Below are positions 24,551-33,338 of a stretch of DNA of 64,000 nucleotides, piece by piece (position 1 is the first letter of the stretch; each line of letters begins with the position of its first letter). The notes beneath the pieces were generated by a model. It ran no database searches. It was not told where the DNA came from and saw only the letters and a program-made list of their open reading frames with translations. The translations under genes and the position numbers were made by a program. Source of the DNA: Myroides guanonis (GTDB taxonomy: Bacteria > Bacteroidota > Bacteroidia > Flavobacteriales > Flavobacteriaceae); assembly GCF_900114085.1 (NCBI RefSeq), contig NZ_FORU01000011.1, forward strand, positions 57,220 through 121,219, read 5' to 3'.

Positions 24551-25870
24551 ATGAAAAAAATAAGCATCTTTATAAGCAGTCTTGTTTTAGCTTTTAGCTT
24601 TAATAGCTGCGACAACTTTCTGGATATTGAACCAGAAGGAAAAGTAATCCCTAAAACTCAAGAGGAGTTCAGAGCTCTATTAACTCAAGGTTATGTTGCC
24701 TATCCTGGTCACAAATCTCTTAGTGCCTTACGTACGGATGAAACTGTATTACAAAGTGATAATTTTGACTTTATGAGTTTTAGAGACATCTTTGCATGGA
24801 AAGACCAAGGTCAAGATAAACAAACTATTGAATTTCCATGGTTAGCATTTTATACTTCTGTATTTTATGCAAACCACACCATCGTAGATGGTGCAGAGGT
24901 ATTGACTGCTTCTGTTGAAAAAGATCAATTGCTTGCTGAGGCTTATGCTTTACGCGCCTACGCTTTCTTTGACTTAGTGAATTTATATGGAAAACCATAT
25001 AACCCAGCTACTGCCAACACTGAACTTTCTATTCCATTAGCTTTGGAAATCGACTTAGAGAATGTATTACAGCCAGAGAGTATTGAAACCGTTTACAACC
25101 AAATTCATAAGGATTTAGACAAAGCAAAATCCTTAGCACAAGTAAACGTTCAAGAACCAGGGTACAACTACCGCTTTAGCAAAGCTGCTATTTATGCTTT
25201 GGAAGCTAGAGTTAATCTTTATGAACACAAATGGCAAGACGCAATTAATAGTTCATCTCAAGCACTGGCTTATAAATCTGAACTAGAAGATTTGAACAAC
25301 TCTCAATTAGTGCCTTCTCATTTCCAATCTAAAGAATCTATTTTGGCTTTAGAAGCTACATTATCTTCTTCAATGAAGAGTAGCATCACCGTTTCTGATG
25401 AATTGATTAATGCTTACGATAAGGACAACGACTTAAGATTTGCTAAGTTTTACGAAAAAAATAGCTCTAACTATAAAGTGATAAAAGTTGGTAACCTTGA
25501 AAACAAAACTTCTATTAGAACAGCTGAATTATATTTCATAAAAGCGGAAGCTCATGCTCAACTTAATCAGATGACTGAAGCAGTCGCAATTATTCAACCT
25601 GTGATTGACACGAGATATACTCCTGAAGTTGCTGCTACTTTAAAAAACTCTATTTCAAAGTTAAACAAAGAAGATTTTATTACTTTCTTACTCGAAGAAC
25701 GATTTAAAGAATTTTCTTTTGAAGGACATCGCTGGTTCGATTTAAGAAGAATTAATCAGAAAAAAATAATCCATACTACAAATGGAACAGAGTATATCTT
25801 ACAACAGAATGACCCAAGATATACACTACCTTACCCCACAAATGCAAGACTAAACAATCCAAATTTGTAA
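24551..25870 (+). CDS. SusD/RagB family nutrient-binding lipoprotein
   Basis: The 439-residue protein has a lipobox ending at C20 (FSFNSC), followed by DNFLDIEPEGKVIP, the usual start of mature SusD proteins. TPR-like helices (LLAEAYALRAYAFFDLVNLYGKPY) and the C-terminal EERFKEFSFEGHRWFDLRR are family hallmarks. It is the surface lid of the SusC importer. It is shorter than typical glycan SusD proteins (about 500-600), and no glycan-degrading enzyme is nearby. The gap to susC is 17 bases, and a strong terminator follows. Confidence 0.95.
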   Translation: MKKISIFISSLVLAFSFNSCDNFLDIEPEGKVIPKTQEEFRALLTQGYVAYPGHKSLSALRTDETVLQSDNFDFMSFRDIFAWKDQGQDKQTIEFPWLAFYTSVFYANHTIVDGAEVLTASVEKDQLLAEAYALRAYAFFDLVNLYGKPYNPATANTELSIPLALEIDLENVLQPESIETVYNQIHKDLDKAKSLAQVNVQEPGYNYRFSKAAIYALEARVNLYEHKWQDAINSSSQALAYKSELEDLNNSQLVPSHFQSKESILALEATLSSSMKSSITVSDELINAYDKDNDLRFAKFYEKNSSNYKVIKVGNLENKTSIRTAELYFIKAEAHAQLNQMTEAVAIIQPVIDTRYTPEVAATLKNSISKLNKEDFITFLLEERFKEFSFEGHRWFDLRRINQKKIIHTTNGTEYILQQNDPRYTLPYPTNARLNNPNL

Positions 25871-25879
25871 ATAGCCACT

Positions 25880-25918
25880 AGGAACCGTCTAATTTTTTTA
25901 GGCGGTTCTTTTTTTTTA
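25880..25918 (+). terminator. Terminator after susD
   Basis: GAACCGTCTA and TAGGCGGTTC pair with one G-T pair around an AT loop, followed by nine T. It closes the protease-susC-susD operon before the response regulator gene. Confidence 0.88.
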
Positions 25919-25932
25919 CTTTTACAAGAAAA

Positions 25933-26697
25933 ATGAAAGTTGCTATTGTTGAAGACGAAACTCTTGCATCTGCTTATCTGAGATCTCTTTTAGAGGAACA
26001 ATCTATTCTTGAAATTCATCAAATTATTCAACTGTCTTCAATAAAAGAAGCAGTATTTTATTTTGCTGACAATAAAGTTGATTTAATCTTTATGGATATT
26101 CATTTAGGTGATGGTAAAAGCTTAGACATTTTTGAACAAGTTTCTATTCAATGCCCTGTTATCTTCGTAACTGCTTATGATAATTATGCGATTAAAGCTT
26201 TTAAACAGTTTACTATAGATTACATACTTAAGCCATACGAAGAATCAGAATTACATAAAGCACTTCAGAAATTTAAAACCATATCTCAACAATTTCAAAT
26301 TGAACCAGTACTAAATCATCTTATTCAAGTTGACAATGCTCTTGATAGCATTCCTAAACAACGATTTCTAGTTAATCATGGTTATAAGCTTAAATCAATT
26401 GAAGAGCAGGAAATAGCTTATTTCTCAGCCTCTGGAAAACATCTCTTTCTATACACACTTGACGGAAATCATTATATTTATCAAGACACAATCAAAGATG
26501 TTATTAAAAAGTTGAATGCAGATACATTTTTTAGAATAAACAGAAAGTATATTGTTAACTATAAAGCAATACGAGAAATAGTAAAACACAATAGTCAAAA
26601 GATTGAAATTCTCTTATCTCCAACTCCATCAGACACTTCTCCAATTTTAGTTAGTAAGAACTTGATACACGAAATAAAAACTTGGTTGAATCGCTAG
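25933..26697 (+). CDS. LytTR-family response regulator
   Basis: The 254-residue protein has a receiver domain with acidic pocket E7-D8-E9, phospho-acceptor D55 in FMDIHLGDG and the conserved lysine in ILKPYEESEL. A LytTR DNA-binding domain occupies about residues 145-254 (IAYFSASGKHLFLYT, FFRINRKYIVNYKAI). It is the natural partner of the LytS kinase on the other side of the susCD operon. LytTR proteins bind direct repeats about 21 bp apart, as seen at 18492-18527. A weak -7 box (TACTTTTA, 25917-25924) lies at the end of the preceding terminator. Confidence 0.95.
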   Translation: MKVAIVEDETLASAYLRSLLEEQSILEIHQIIQLSSIKEAVFYFADNKVDLIFMDIHLGDGKSLDIFEQVSIQCPVIFVTAYDNYAIKAFKQFTIDYILKPYEESELHKALQKFKTISQQFQIEPVLNHLIQVDNALDSIPKQRFLVNHGYKLKSIEEQEIAYFSASGKHLFLYTLDGNHYIYQDTIKDVIKKLNADTFFRINRKYIVNYKAIREIVKHNSQKIEILLSPTPSDTSPILVSKNLIHEIKTWLNR

Positions 26698-26762
26698 AGT
26701 TTAAAGGCTTTTCGAAAATGTTAGTTTTATCTTAAATTCATTCTTGCTTGTAATAATTTCGC

Positions 26763-26770
26763 TATATTTG
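26763..26770 (+). promoter_or_regulatory. -7 box with TTG -33 for the 68-residue protein
   Basis: TATATTTG is an exact TAnnTTTG. TTG triplets at 26744 and 26748 give a plausible -33 element. It lies 25 bases before the ATG, good support that the small gene is expressed. Confidence 0.7.
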
Positions 26771-26794
26771 AGTAACTGATAACTATTAAATATT

Positions 26795-27001
26795 ATGAAT
26801 TACGGAGATAAAATTGTGGCATTCGTCAATAGAATATTAGATTTTTTTGACTTGATTAAAGGATATCTAGACGATGCTCTTTCTTTTTTTGAAAAACTAA
26901 AAGATTTAATTCTTGAATTGATAGAATATGTTAAAGTCCAATTTGAATCTCATACTGATAAAGAATTGAGGTTATTAGAAGAAGAGCACTTCTTTATATA
27001 A
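26795..27001 (+). CDS. Small amphipathic helical protein, unknown function
   Basis: The 68-residue product (MNYGDKIVAFVNRILDFF...) has hydrophobic residues at helical spacing through almost its whole length, alternating with acidic and lysine residues, and no cysteine. It could be a surface-active membrane-associated helix or an oligomerising coil. I do not recognise a family. It has a good promoter and an ATG start. The convergent YkgJ-like gene ends five bases away. Confidence 0.6.
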   Translation: MNYGDKIVAFVNRILDFFDLIKGYLDDALSFFEKLKDLILELIEYVKVQFESHTDKELRLLEEEHFFI

Positions 27002-27006
27002 CAAAA

Positions 27007-27501
27007 TTATAAAGGAATTTTTTTCTTCATTTGTTCTACTACTTCATAGGCGGCGGGACAAATAGAAACATTATTTAAAGTCAGAGCGGTGATTTGTTGG
27101 AATTTTTTACGATCGGTGTGTGGATACTCTCTGCATGCCTTAGGTCGTACATCGTAAATCATACATTTGTTTTCAAAATCCAAAAAATGACACGGCAATT
27201 CTTTTAAGACCGTATCTTTATCTTCATCTATCCTTAAGTAATTATCAAAAAATTGCTGTGGTTTTATCTTTAGATATTTAGATATACGTTCCACGTCTTG
27301 TTGCGTGAATAAAGGACCAGTCGTTTTACAACAATTGGCACACTCTAAGCAATCTATACGCTTAAATACTTCGTCATGTATATCTTGCATCTGATAATCT
27401 AAATTCTTTGGTGTCTTCTTTTTTAGTTTATCAAAATACTTCTTATTCTCGTTATGCTTATCTTTGGCCAACTTTTGGAGTTGCTGTAACCGATTTACCA
27501 T
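27007..27501 (-). CDS. YkgJ family cysteine-cluster protein
   Basis: The 164-residue protein has the CxxCxxCC cluster at C51, C54, C57 and C58 (CLECANCC), and later cysteines in ELPCHF, NKCMIY and RPKACREYP. This is the CxxCxxCC (PF03692) zinc or iron-sulfur-binding family of unknown function. The ATG at 27501 is preferred over an upstream TTG (27516) because a perfect -7 box at 27521-27528 would place the transcription start at about that TTG. It is divergent from the methyltransferase gene. Confidence 0.9.
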   Translation of the reverse strand: MVNRLQQLQKLAKDKHNENKKYFDKLKKKTPKNLDYQMQDIHDEVFKRIDCLECANCCKTTGPLFTQQDVERISKYLKIKPQQFFDNYLRIDEDKDTVLKELPCHFLDFENKCMIYDVRPKACREYPHTDRKKFQQITALTLNNVSICPAAYEVVEQMKKKIPL

Positions 27502-27520
27502 ACTAGTCCGTTTCAAGCTA

Positions 27521-27528
27521 CAAATTTA
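27521..27528 (-). promoter_or_regulatory. -7 promoter box for the YkgJ-like gene
   Basis: The minus strand reads TAAATTTG, an exact TAnnTTTG, 19 bases upstream of the ATG at 27501. It decides the start. Confidence 0.65.
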
Positions 27529-27569
27529 TCAATATCTCATTTAGAAACAGAAAAATATAATATTAAAAT

Positions 27570-28274
27570 ATGAAAGATCTTCTTGGCAAAGCTATTCTCG
27601 ACTTTCAAACCAATAATAGCCCTCAAAATATAATAACAGAAACAGACATTTCTGAAGCAGAAGAAATGGACATCAACTATCTCTTCCGAAATTTTGAAGA
27701 GATGCCTAAATTAGAACGTAAAGCACTTGATTTAAGCTATGGAAAGGTATTAGATGTTGGATGTGGCGCCGGAAGTCATAGCTTACACCTAATCAAAAGA
27801 GGACTTGATGTATTTCCTATAGACATTTCGCAAAACGCAATAGAAGCTTGTCAATTAAGAGGTCTAAACAATGCACAAACTATAGACCTTTTGGATATAG
27901 AAAATCAAAAATTCGACACCATCCTATTATTAATGAATGGTACTGGCATTTTTGGTCAATTAAAAAACATCACTCAATACCTTAATAAACTCAAATCGTT
28001 GCTAAATGAGAATGGTCAAATACTAATAGACAGTTCTGATTTAATTTACATGTTCGACGAAGATGAAGATGGTGGTAAATGGATTCCTACCCATAAAGAA
28101 TACTATGGAGAACTTACTTTTACCATTCATTATAAAGGAGAAACTGAAATTCCTTTTAACTGGTTGTATGTTGACTATAATACATTACAAAACGCAGCTC
28201 ATGCAAATGGTTTACAATCTCAACTCATTTACGAAGGCGATCACTATGATTATTTAGCAAAGTTATATATTTAA
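27570..28274 (+). CDS. Class I SAM-dependent methyltransferase
   Basis: The 234-residue protein has motif I VLDVGCGAGSH (about residues 60-70), followed by the acidic strand VFPIDIS and the later ILLLMNGTGIFGQ and GQILIDSSD strands of a Rossmann methyltransferase (Methyltransf_11/25 type). The substrate is not evident. It is transcribed alone, with a shared terminator at 28277-28316 against the convergent DUF2059 gene. No clear -7 box was found. Confidence 0.9.
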   Translation: MKDLLGKAILDFQTNNSPQNIITETDISEAEEMDINYLFRNFEEMPKLERKALDLSYGKVLDVGCGAGSHSLHLIKRGLDVFPIDISQNAIEACQLRGLNNAQTIDLLDIENQKFDTILLLMNGTGIFGQLKNITQYLNKLKSLLNENGQILIDSSDLIYMFDEDEDGGKWIPTHKEYYGELTFTIHYKGETEIPFNWLYVDYNTLQNAAHANGLQSQLIYEGDHYDYLAKLYI

Positions 28275-28276
28275 GA

Positions 28277-28316
28277 AAAACAAAAAGGCTACCAATTCAG
28301 GTAGCCTTTTTGTTTT
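28277..28316. terminator. Bidirectional terminator
   Basis: A 17-bp perfect stem (AAAACAAAAAGGCTACC and its complement) with a six-base loop lies between the convergent methyltransferase and DUF2059 genes. It has T runs on both strands. Confidence 0.92.
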
Positions 28317-28328
28317 CTTATGAATCAA

Positions 28329-28730
28329 TTAATTCATATATCTTCCCATTAGTTCGATTAAGCCCTGAGACCATTCTCCACTAATTTCTTGTCCTTTATT
28401 TAGTAAAAACTCGTTCTTCGATGATAGTTTTTTACCAACCGGTGTTTCATAAAAAGCGTTGATTTGTTTAATCTCTTCATGTGTAAATTCACTCATATAC
28501 AAATCAGCCAAACTTTCAATCAAATTATTCAAACTCACATCCAACTCTTTTTCGAAAGCAACTTTCTTTTCAGCTGGCACATTAGAACTTAAATCATTTT
28601 TCACAATTTCTAATCCTGCAGATTGCCCACTATAGCTAAAGTATTTTTTTACATCTTCTTTAAATGTATCTTGAGCAAAACCAACTTGCACAAATAAAGC
28701 AAGCGTCAAGGTAATTAGTACTTTTTTCAT
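28329..28730 (-). CDS. Exported DUF2059 domain protein
   Basis: The 133-residue product has a signal peptide (MKKVLITLTLALFVQVGFAQ) and the DUF2059 pattern: a helical domain with the phrase YMSEFTHEEIKQINAFYETPVGKKLSSK. DUF2059 proteins are small periplasmic helical proteins of unknown function. It lies 38 bases downstream of queE on the same strand, so it may be co-transcribed, but no functional link is known. Confidence 0.9.
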   Translation of the reverse strand: MKKVLITLTLALFVQVGFAQDTFKEDVKKYFSYSGQSAGLEIVKNDLSSNVPAEKKVAFEKELDVSLNNLIESLADLYMSEFTHEEIKQINAFYETPVGKKLSSKNEFLLNKGQEISGEWSQGLIELMGRYMN

Positions 28731-28768
28731 TGTTTACATTTTTTTATTGATTGTAAAAATATAACTAA

Positions 28769-29404
28769 TTAAGGAATATCCAAATACTTATGTGTTTGTA
28801 AAGAAATTCTCCATTTCGGATTTTCCTTTACATATTCTATAATTAATGGTAATACTTCTTCACTCTTACTCCACTCAGGTTGCAAAAACAATATAGCTTT
28901 ATCATTAACCTTAGCGGCTTGTTCTTCAGCAAAAATAAAATCATGCTTATTATAAATGATCGCTTTTAACTCGTTTGCTGCATCATAAACACTCTGAGTT
29001 GGCAACATCGTTTTCTTAGGCGAAAGACAAATCCAATCAAAAGACCCAGTTAACTCATAAGCTCCTGAAGTCTCCATATTCACAAACATACCACTATCTT
29101 TCAAAGCTTTTGTTAATGGTTCTAGATTCCACATCAAAGGTTCTCCCCCAGTAATAACAGCAAGATTCGCTTTCTCAGATGCATTACCAACTATAGTATC
29201 AATAGATGTAAGTGGATGCTTTAAAACTTCCCAACTCTCTTTTACATCACACCAATGACAACCAACATCACACCCGCCTAAACGAATAAAATAAGCAGCT
29301 GTTCCTGTATGAAATCCTTCTCCTTGGATGGTATAAAACTCCTCCATCAAAGGTAAAATAGTACCATTATATGTCAAATCCTGTTCTATAATCTGTTTCT
29401 TCAT
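28769..29404 (-). CDS. queE: 7-carboxy-7-deazaguanine synthase QueE
   Basis: The 211-residue radical SAM protein has the 4Fe-4S motif CDVGCHWC (C45, C49, C52), plus the QueE start LMEEFYTIQGEGFHTGTAAYFIR and ITGGEPLMW. It turns 6-carboxy-tetrahydropterin into 7-carboxy-7-deazaguanine, a step toward queuosine in tRNA. queA lies about 13 kb away in the same window, while queC/D/F are not seen. A perfect -7 box is at 29427-29434. Confidence 0.96.
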   Translation of the reverse strand: MKKQIIEQDLTYNGTILPLMEEFYTIQGEGFHTGTAAYFIRLGGCDVGCHWCDVKESWEVLKHPLTSIDTIVGNASEKANLAVITGGEPLMWNLEPLTKALKDSGMFVNMETSGAYELTGSFDWICLSPKKTMLPTQSVYDAANELKAIIYNKHDFIFAEEQAAKVNDKAILFLQPEWSKSEEVLPLIIEYVKENPKWRISLQTHKYLDIP

Positions 29405-29426
29405 TTTCTCTCATTCCAATATCAAG

Positions 29427-29434
29427 CAAAGATA
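29427..29434 (-). promoter_or_regulatory. -7 promoter box for queE
   Basis: The minus strand reads TATCTTTG, an exact TAnnTTTG, 23 bases upstream of the queE ATG. Confidence 0.65.
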
Positions 29435-29516
29435 AGCGAACCAAAACAATAATCTTAATATTTAAAAAAATATACTACATTAAACAATGATGAGATAAAT
29501 AATTAAAATTAGTATA

Positions 29517-29552
29517 AAAAAAAACTTGTCTATTTCTAGACAAGTTTTAAAA
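29517..29552 (-). terminator. Terminator at the end of the TonB operon
   Basis: A 12-bp perfect stem (29521-29532 with 29537-29548) with a TTTC loop is followed on the minus strand by a long T run. It lies 23 bases after the TPR gene stop. Confidence 0.92.
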
Positions 29553-29570
29553 TCATTCAAAAACACCATA

Positions 29571-31259
29571 TTATCCTTTTATAGATTTTATAGTATTTTT
29601 CGCATATTCATTTGATGCATCAATAGCTAAAACCTTATTAAGGTATTCAACTGCTTTTGCATTATCATTAATAGTAGCATAATGCGCTCCTATAAACGTA
29701 TAAGCTTCAATCACAGTGTTTTTATGTTTAGCAGAACCCAATTCACCTTTATCTGTCAAAGCCTTAATGAATCCAAGGTAAGCCTCATTCATCAATTCAC
29801 GAGACTCTACTGAATCAATATATCTATTTACACGAGCTTTCAACAAATAGGCTTCCTCTGTTGTTGGAGAAACGGCTATAGTGTTACTAAAAGCATCACT
29901 AGCTAATTTATACGTAGCATCATCTTCTGTTTCTTTTCCTATAAAATAATACGAATAACCTAAATAATAATTATCGTATACATAATTCGGTTGATTCTTA
30001 ACAGCTGCAGAAATTTTCAAAACATCAACTGCATCGTTATATCCTTCTATTGTTGCTTTTTTGAAAGAAGCTACCCCATAAGCATTAAATTCTCCAGCTA
30101 TAGCTTCTTCTACCTTAACTGCTTCTCGAAGAGATTGAAGTCCTTCTTGATATAAAGCTTCGTTTCTAGAACCCGATTTATCAGCTAAAGCCATTTTTGA
30201 AAGACCCAAATAAAAATAATCACGCCCTATAATATTTACGCTTTTATTCGTCTTTAAATACTTTTTCAAAAATGAATCTAAAGCAGATACACTTTCTTGG
30301 TAATTCTCATTCTTAAATGCAGCGTAGCCAAGGTATCTGAAAATTCTAGGATTAATATTTTCATTATCCTTTAATTCATTTGCAATTTTCTCTAGTTCAA
30401 CATAATTCTCTGTTTGAACTAAGAAGTCTGCATATTGCATTTTTGAATCCGAAGAACCATCAGACATCTCTATATACTTTTTATAGTTTTCTGATGCATT
30501 TTTGATGTACTCCTCTTGATTAGAATTACTGTTTTTAGCCCACAAATAATAAGTCTCTGCTAATTCTCTATATGCAGGAGCATAATTCGGATTTAAAGCA
30601 AGAACTTCTTTAAAATCATTTACAGCATTAGCATATGCTCTAGCTCTTTTAGTAATTGCAGCCAACTGCAATTTTGCCTCTAACATCGTATTATCATAGT
30701 CATAAGCATTTCTAAAAGCACTGAATGCCTCATTCATATTTTTTTCTTGCAAATATGCTTTTCCAAGAACCAAATATGCTTGTGCATTTTTATAATCCTT
30801 CTCAAGAACAGATTTAGCAATTTTAATCGCTTCTTTAGTATTTGGATGATCACTATTCACATAAGCATTCGCAATCAACAATTGCTCAGCATAATCTTTT
30901 TTCTTAAAATCTTTTTCTGCTTTTGCAAAATTCGTTCTAGCCTCAACCTCACGATTATTATCTAACTCTAATTGACCTAAGCCAATGAAATTTAAACTTC
31001 CTTTATTTTTAGCTTCCAAACCTTTATTGAAGTAAAATCTAGAAGAGTCTGACTGATTCTCTCTCAAAAACAAATCTCCTAAATAATAAAAGTTTGAACC
31101 ATCATCTGGATTTGACTTAACTAATGCGTGTAAAATATCTTTTGCTTTATCAAACTTCTCATCTTGAATAGCTTTTTTAGCTTCTTCTAAGTTCTGTGCT
31201 TGAATAGTAGTTGTTGCTAAAACAGCTGCAAGCAAACTATAAACTGAATATTTATTCAT
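29571..31259 (-). CDS. Exported tetratricopeptide-repeat protein
   Basis: The 562-residue protein has a signal peptide (cleaved near TIQAQ) and about a dozen TPR-like helix pairs from residue 20 to the end (for example NFYYLGDLFLRENQSDSSRFYFNKGLEAK, and EYLNKVLAIDASNEYAKNTIKS). It is probably a periplasmic scaffold. It is the last gene of the exbB-exbD-exbD-tonB operon, 41 bases after the PstS-like gene, so it likely assists TonB-dependent transport or its assembly. That role is inferred from position only. Confidence 0.9.
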   Translation of the reverse strand: MNKYSVYSLLAAVLATTTIQAQNLEEAKKAIQDEKFDKAKDILHALVKSNPDDGSNFYYLGDLFLRENQSDSSRFYFNKGLEAKNKGSLNFIGLGQLELDNNREVEARTNFAKAEKDFKKKDYAEQLLIANAYVNSDHPNTKEAIKIAKSVLEKDYKNAQAYLVLGKAYLQEKNMNEAFSAFRNAYDYDNTMLEAKLQLAAITKRARAYANAVNDFKEVLALNPNYAPAYRELAETYYLWAKNSNSNQEEYIKNASENYKKYIEMSDGSSDSKMQYADFLVQTENYVELEKIANELKDNENINPRIFRYLGYAAFKNENYQESVSALDSFLKKYLKTNKSVNIIGRDYFYLGLSKMALADKSGSRNEALYQEGLQSLREAVKVEEAIAGEFNAYGVASFKKATIEGYNDAVDVLKISAAVKNQPNYVYDNYYLGYSYYFIGKETEDDATYKLASDAFSNTIAVSPTTEEAYLLKARVNRYIDSVESRELMNEAYLGFIKALTDKGELGSAKHKNTVIEAYTFIGAHYATINDNAKAVEYLNKVLAIDASNEYAKNTIKSIKG

Positions 31260-31300
31260 AGTCTCTTCTAATTTTGGTTTGTTAGTATTTATTATTAAAA

Positions 31301-32230
31301 TTATTCTATATTCTTTCGGACTATAACTTCTCTAGGATGTACAATAAAAGGAGCCAATCCAGACTTCAAAACAATTCTCTGTCCCTTATAACCTGCAATA
31401 TACGAAGCAAATCCCATTCCTAAACCACTTTTCCCTTGAAAATCTAAAAGATATAATTTACGACTTAATGGATAATTACCTTCACCTATATTCTTCTGAG
31501 AGGGTTTATAGTATTTATTATCTTTAGGATTTTTCACCCCAAGAACTTTTATATTATCTAAATCAACACGAATATTCTCGCTAGGTTGCACTAACCAATT
31601 AAGACCAATAACACCAATAGCATTAGGATTTTTATTCACATACTCTATCACTTGTTGCGTATCTGATAAATAGTAAACTTGGCTACTAGAAAGGTCTTTT
31701 ACATTAGCTAATTCTCTAAAATGCTTACTAATACTAGAATTAACATTATCGAATATCAACAACTTATCCTTGTTGATACTACCCGATTGTAATTCGCTTA
31801 CTAGTAATTCATAGTCAATAATTGAATCCTTATTATTTTTACTGCTGATAAAAACGATAGCGTCGTTAGCAAAATAAGTCATTTTAGGTACAACCTTACC
31901 CTTGAAATCAGAAACTTCTAGACTATCCAGAATCCTTGGCAAAACGGCTAACCTTAGAGAGTCTTTATAAATCAGATCTAAAATTTCATTTTCACTTTTT
32001 TTAATAAGCTCTATCGAAACTCGATCATATTCGTATTCAAATAAAGAAACTACATCCTCAACAATAGGGTAAATGGATTCTTCAACCAATATTGAAGTTT
32101 TACCTGACACAGGAGTTTCATTAGCTGTAGTAGCCTCTCCTTTCGAAGTATCATTCTTGCACTGTACAAAGGTCGAAACTCCGACAATTACAGTAAAAGC
32201 AAAAAGTATCTTCTTAACTTTTAATTTCAT
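31301..32230 (-). CDS. PstS-like phosphate-type substrate-binding lipoprotein
   Basis: The 309-residue product has a lipobox ending at C24 (TFVQC) and a PBP-like fold similar to PstS: NDAIVFISSKNN, LLIFDNVNSS, then YPLSRKLYLL and GKSGLGMGFASYIAGYKGQRI. PstS binds phosphate for ABC import, but no pstCAB genes are present here. It lies inside the TonB operon, five bases after a small membrane protein gene, a linkage seen in Bacteroidota. Its ligand and its link with TonB are unknown. Confidence 0.85.
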   Translation of the reverse strand: MKLKVKKILFAFTVIVGVSTFVQCKNDTSKGEATTANETPVSGKTSILVEESIYPIVEDVVSLFEYEYDRVSIELIKKSENEILDLIYKDSLRLAVLPRILDSLEVSDFKGKVVPKMTYFANDAIVFISSKNNKDSIIDYELLVSELQSGSINKDKLLIFDNVNSSISKHFRELANVKDLSSSQVYYLSDTQQVIEYVNKNPNAIGVIGLNWLVQPSENIRVDLDNIKVLGVKNPKDNKYYKPSQKNIGEGNYPLSRKLYLLDFQGKSGLGMGFASYIAGYKGQRIVLKSGLAPFIVHPREVIVRKNIE

Positions 32231-32235
32231 TATAT

Positions 32236-32445
32236 CTATTTTAACAACCTATAAAATCTAAATATAGCATATATTATCAACAATATACCAAATAACACAC
32301 GATTTGTGTATTCAATTTCTAAAGGTATGGATTTCCAAAGAATAAACATTAGACCCAATCCCAAATAAATAAAAAAGAAGAAAAGTCCAAAAACAAACAG
32401 AAATCGCTGCATAGGCGATTTCTGTTTAAAATTATTTAAAATCAT
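32236..32445 (-). CDS. Small two-helix membrane protein in the TonB operon
   Basis: The product of about 69 residues has two membrane helices (residues ~15-35 and ~45-63) and a basic C-terminus (FRFYRLLK). I do not recognise a family. The ATG at 32445 follows the tonB stop by three bases; a GTG one codon earlier is also possible. Its place between tonB and the PstS-like gene suggests a part in the same complex. Confidence 0.7.
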   Translation of the reverse strand: MILNNFKQKSPMQRFLFVFGLFFFFIYLGLGLMFILWKSIPLEIEYTNRVLFGILLIIYAIFRFYRLLK

Positions 32446-32448
32446 CAC

Positions 32449-33309
32449 CTATTGCACTTGAATTGTAATTGGTAATGTAAATTGCGATCTCACGTTTCTT
32501 CCGTTTTGAACCGCTGGTTTCCATTTCGGCATATTATTAAGAACACGTACAGCCTCTTTACCAGCCCCATAACCTGGGTCACGTAGAACTTTAATATCCG
32601 TTAATGAACCATCTTTCTCAACGATGAACATAACAATCACTTGTAATCTCTTTACACTAGAATCTATATCCGGTGTTCTAAATCTACTAATGAATTGTTT
32701 TTGAAATGCCTGCATCCCCCCTGGTGGTTCAGCCTTTACTTGTACTGCAACGAAAACCTGATCCGGATCACCATCACCTGTACCGTCTTTTGCCCCTTTT
32801 CCTTTGTCGGCATCACCTGTTGCTTCTCCAGTTTTAATAGCTCCTTTATCCTTATCACCTTCTCTATCCTTTTTTCCTGGGTCTGCATCTTTGAAATCAT
32901 CTTGTTTAGCGATTTCTTCAGTTACCTTTTCATCCTCCACTACTTTGATTTCAGTAAACTTTTTCTCATCACGAACAGATTTCTCTGCTGCTGGTGGTGG
33001 TGGTGGTGGTGGCACATCCAATTCTGGAGGTGGTGGTGGAATATCAACTGGTGGTGGTGGTACATCAATATTGATTACCTCTATCACCTTGTCCATATTC
33101 TTCTTGTTTTTTATACCAAACTGACCCTTTGCCATATCTATCAACATAGGTGAAGCAATTGCTAGTCCGAACAACGCAATACCTGAAAATAGCGCAAAAG
33201 TAGTCACTTTTGGATTTTCGGAACGCAATTGATATGCTCCGTAAGCCTTATTACGACCCTCGAAGATAATATCAATCCATTCTTTTTTAAAGATATTCAA
33301 TTTTGACAT
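32449..33309 (-). CDS. tonB: Energy transducer TonB
   Basis: The 286-residue protein has a cytoplasmic start with KAYGAYQLR, one membrane helix at about 37-57, a proline-rich spacer at 84-106, a charged region rich in D, K and G, and a C-terminal TonB domain (about 205-286) with DGSLTDIKVLRDPGYGAGKEAVRVLNNMPKWKPA. It spans the periplasm and drives outer-membrane receptors such as the SusC and TonB-dependent receptors in this window. It follows exbB, exbD and exbD in one operon. Confidence 0.96.
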   Translation of the reverse strand: MSKLNIFKKEWIDIIFEGRNKAYGAYQLRSENPKVTTFALFSGIALFGLAIASPMLIDMAKGQFGIKNKKNMDKVIEVINIDVPPPPVDIPPPPPELDVPPPPPPPAAEKSVRDEKKFTEIKVVEDEKVTEEIAKQDDFKDADPGKKDREGDKDKGAIKTGEATGDADKGKGAKDGTGDGDPDQVFVAVQVKAEPPGGMQAFQKQFISRFRTPDIDSSVKRLQVIVMFIVEKDGSLTDIKVLRDPGYGAGKEAVRVLNNMPKWKPAVQNGRNVRSQFTLPITIQVQ

Positions 33310-33338
33310 AATTGTTGTATTTTTTATAACTAGCTAAA

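Noticed and set aside
32695..33153. Plus-strand frames opposite tonB encoding Gly/Ser- or Trp-rich stretches
   Set aside because: They are the antisense of the proline-rich and charged spacer of TonB; the minus-strand gene has clear domain support.
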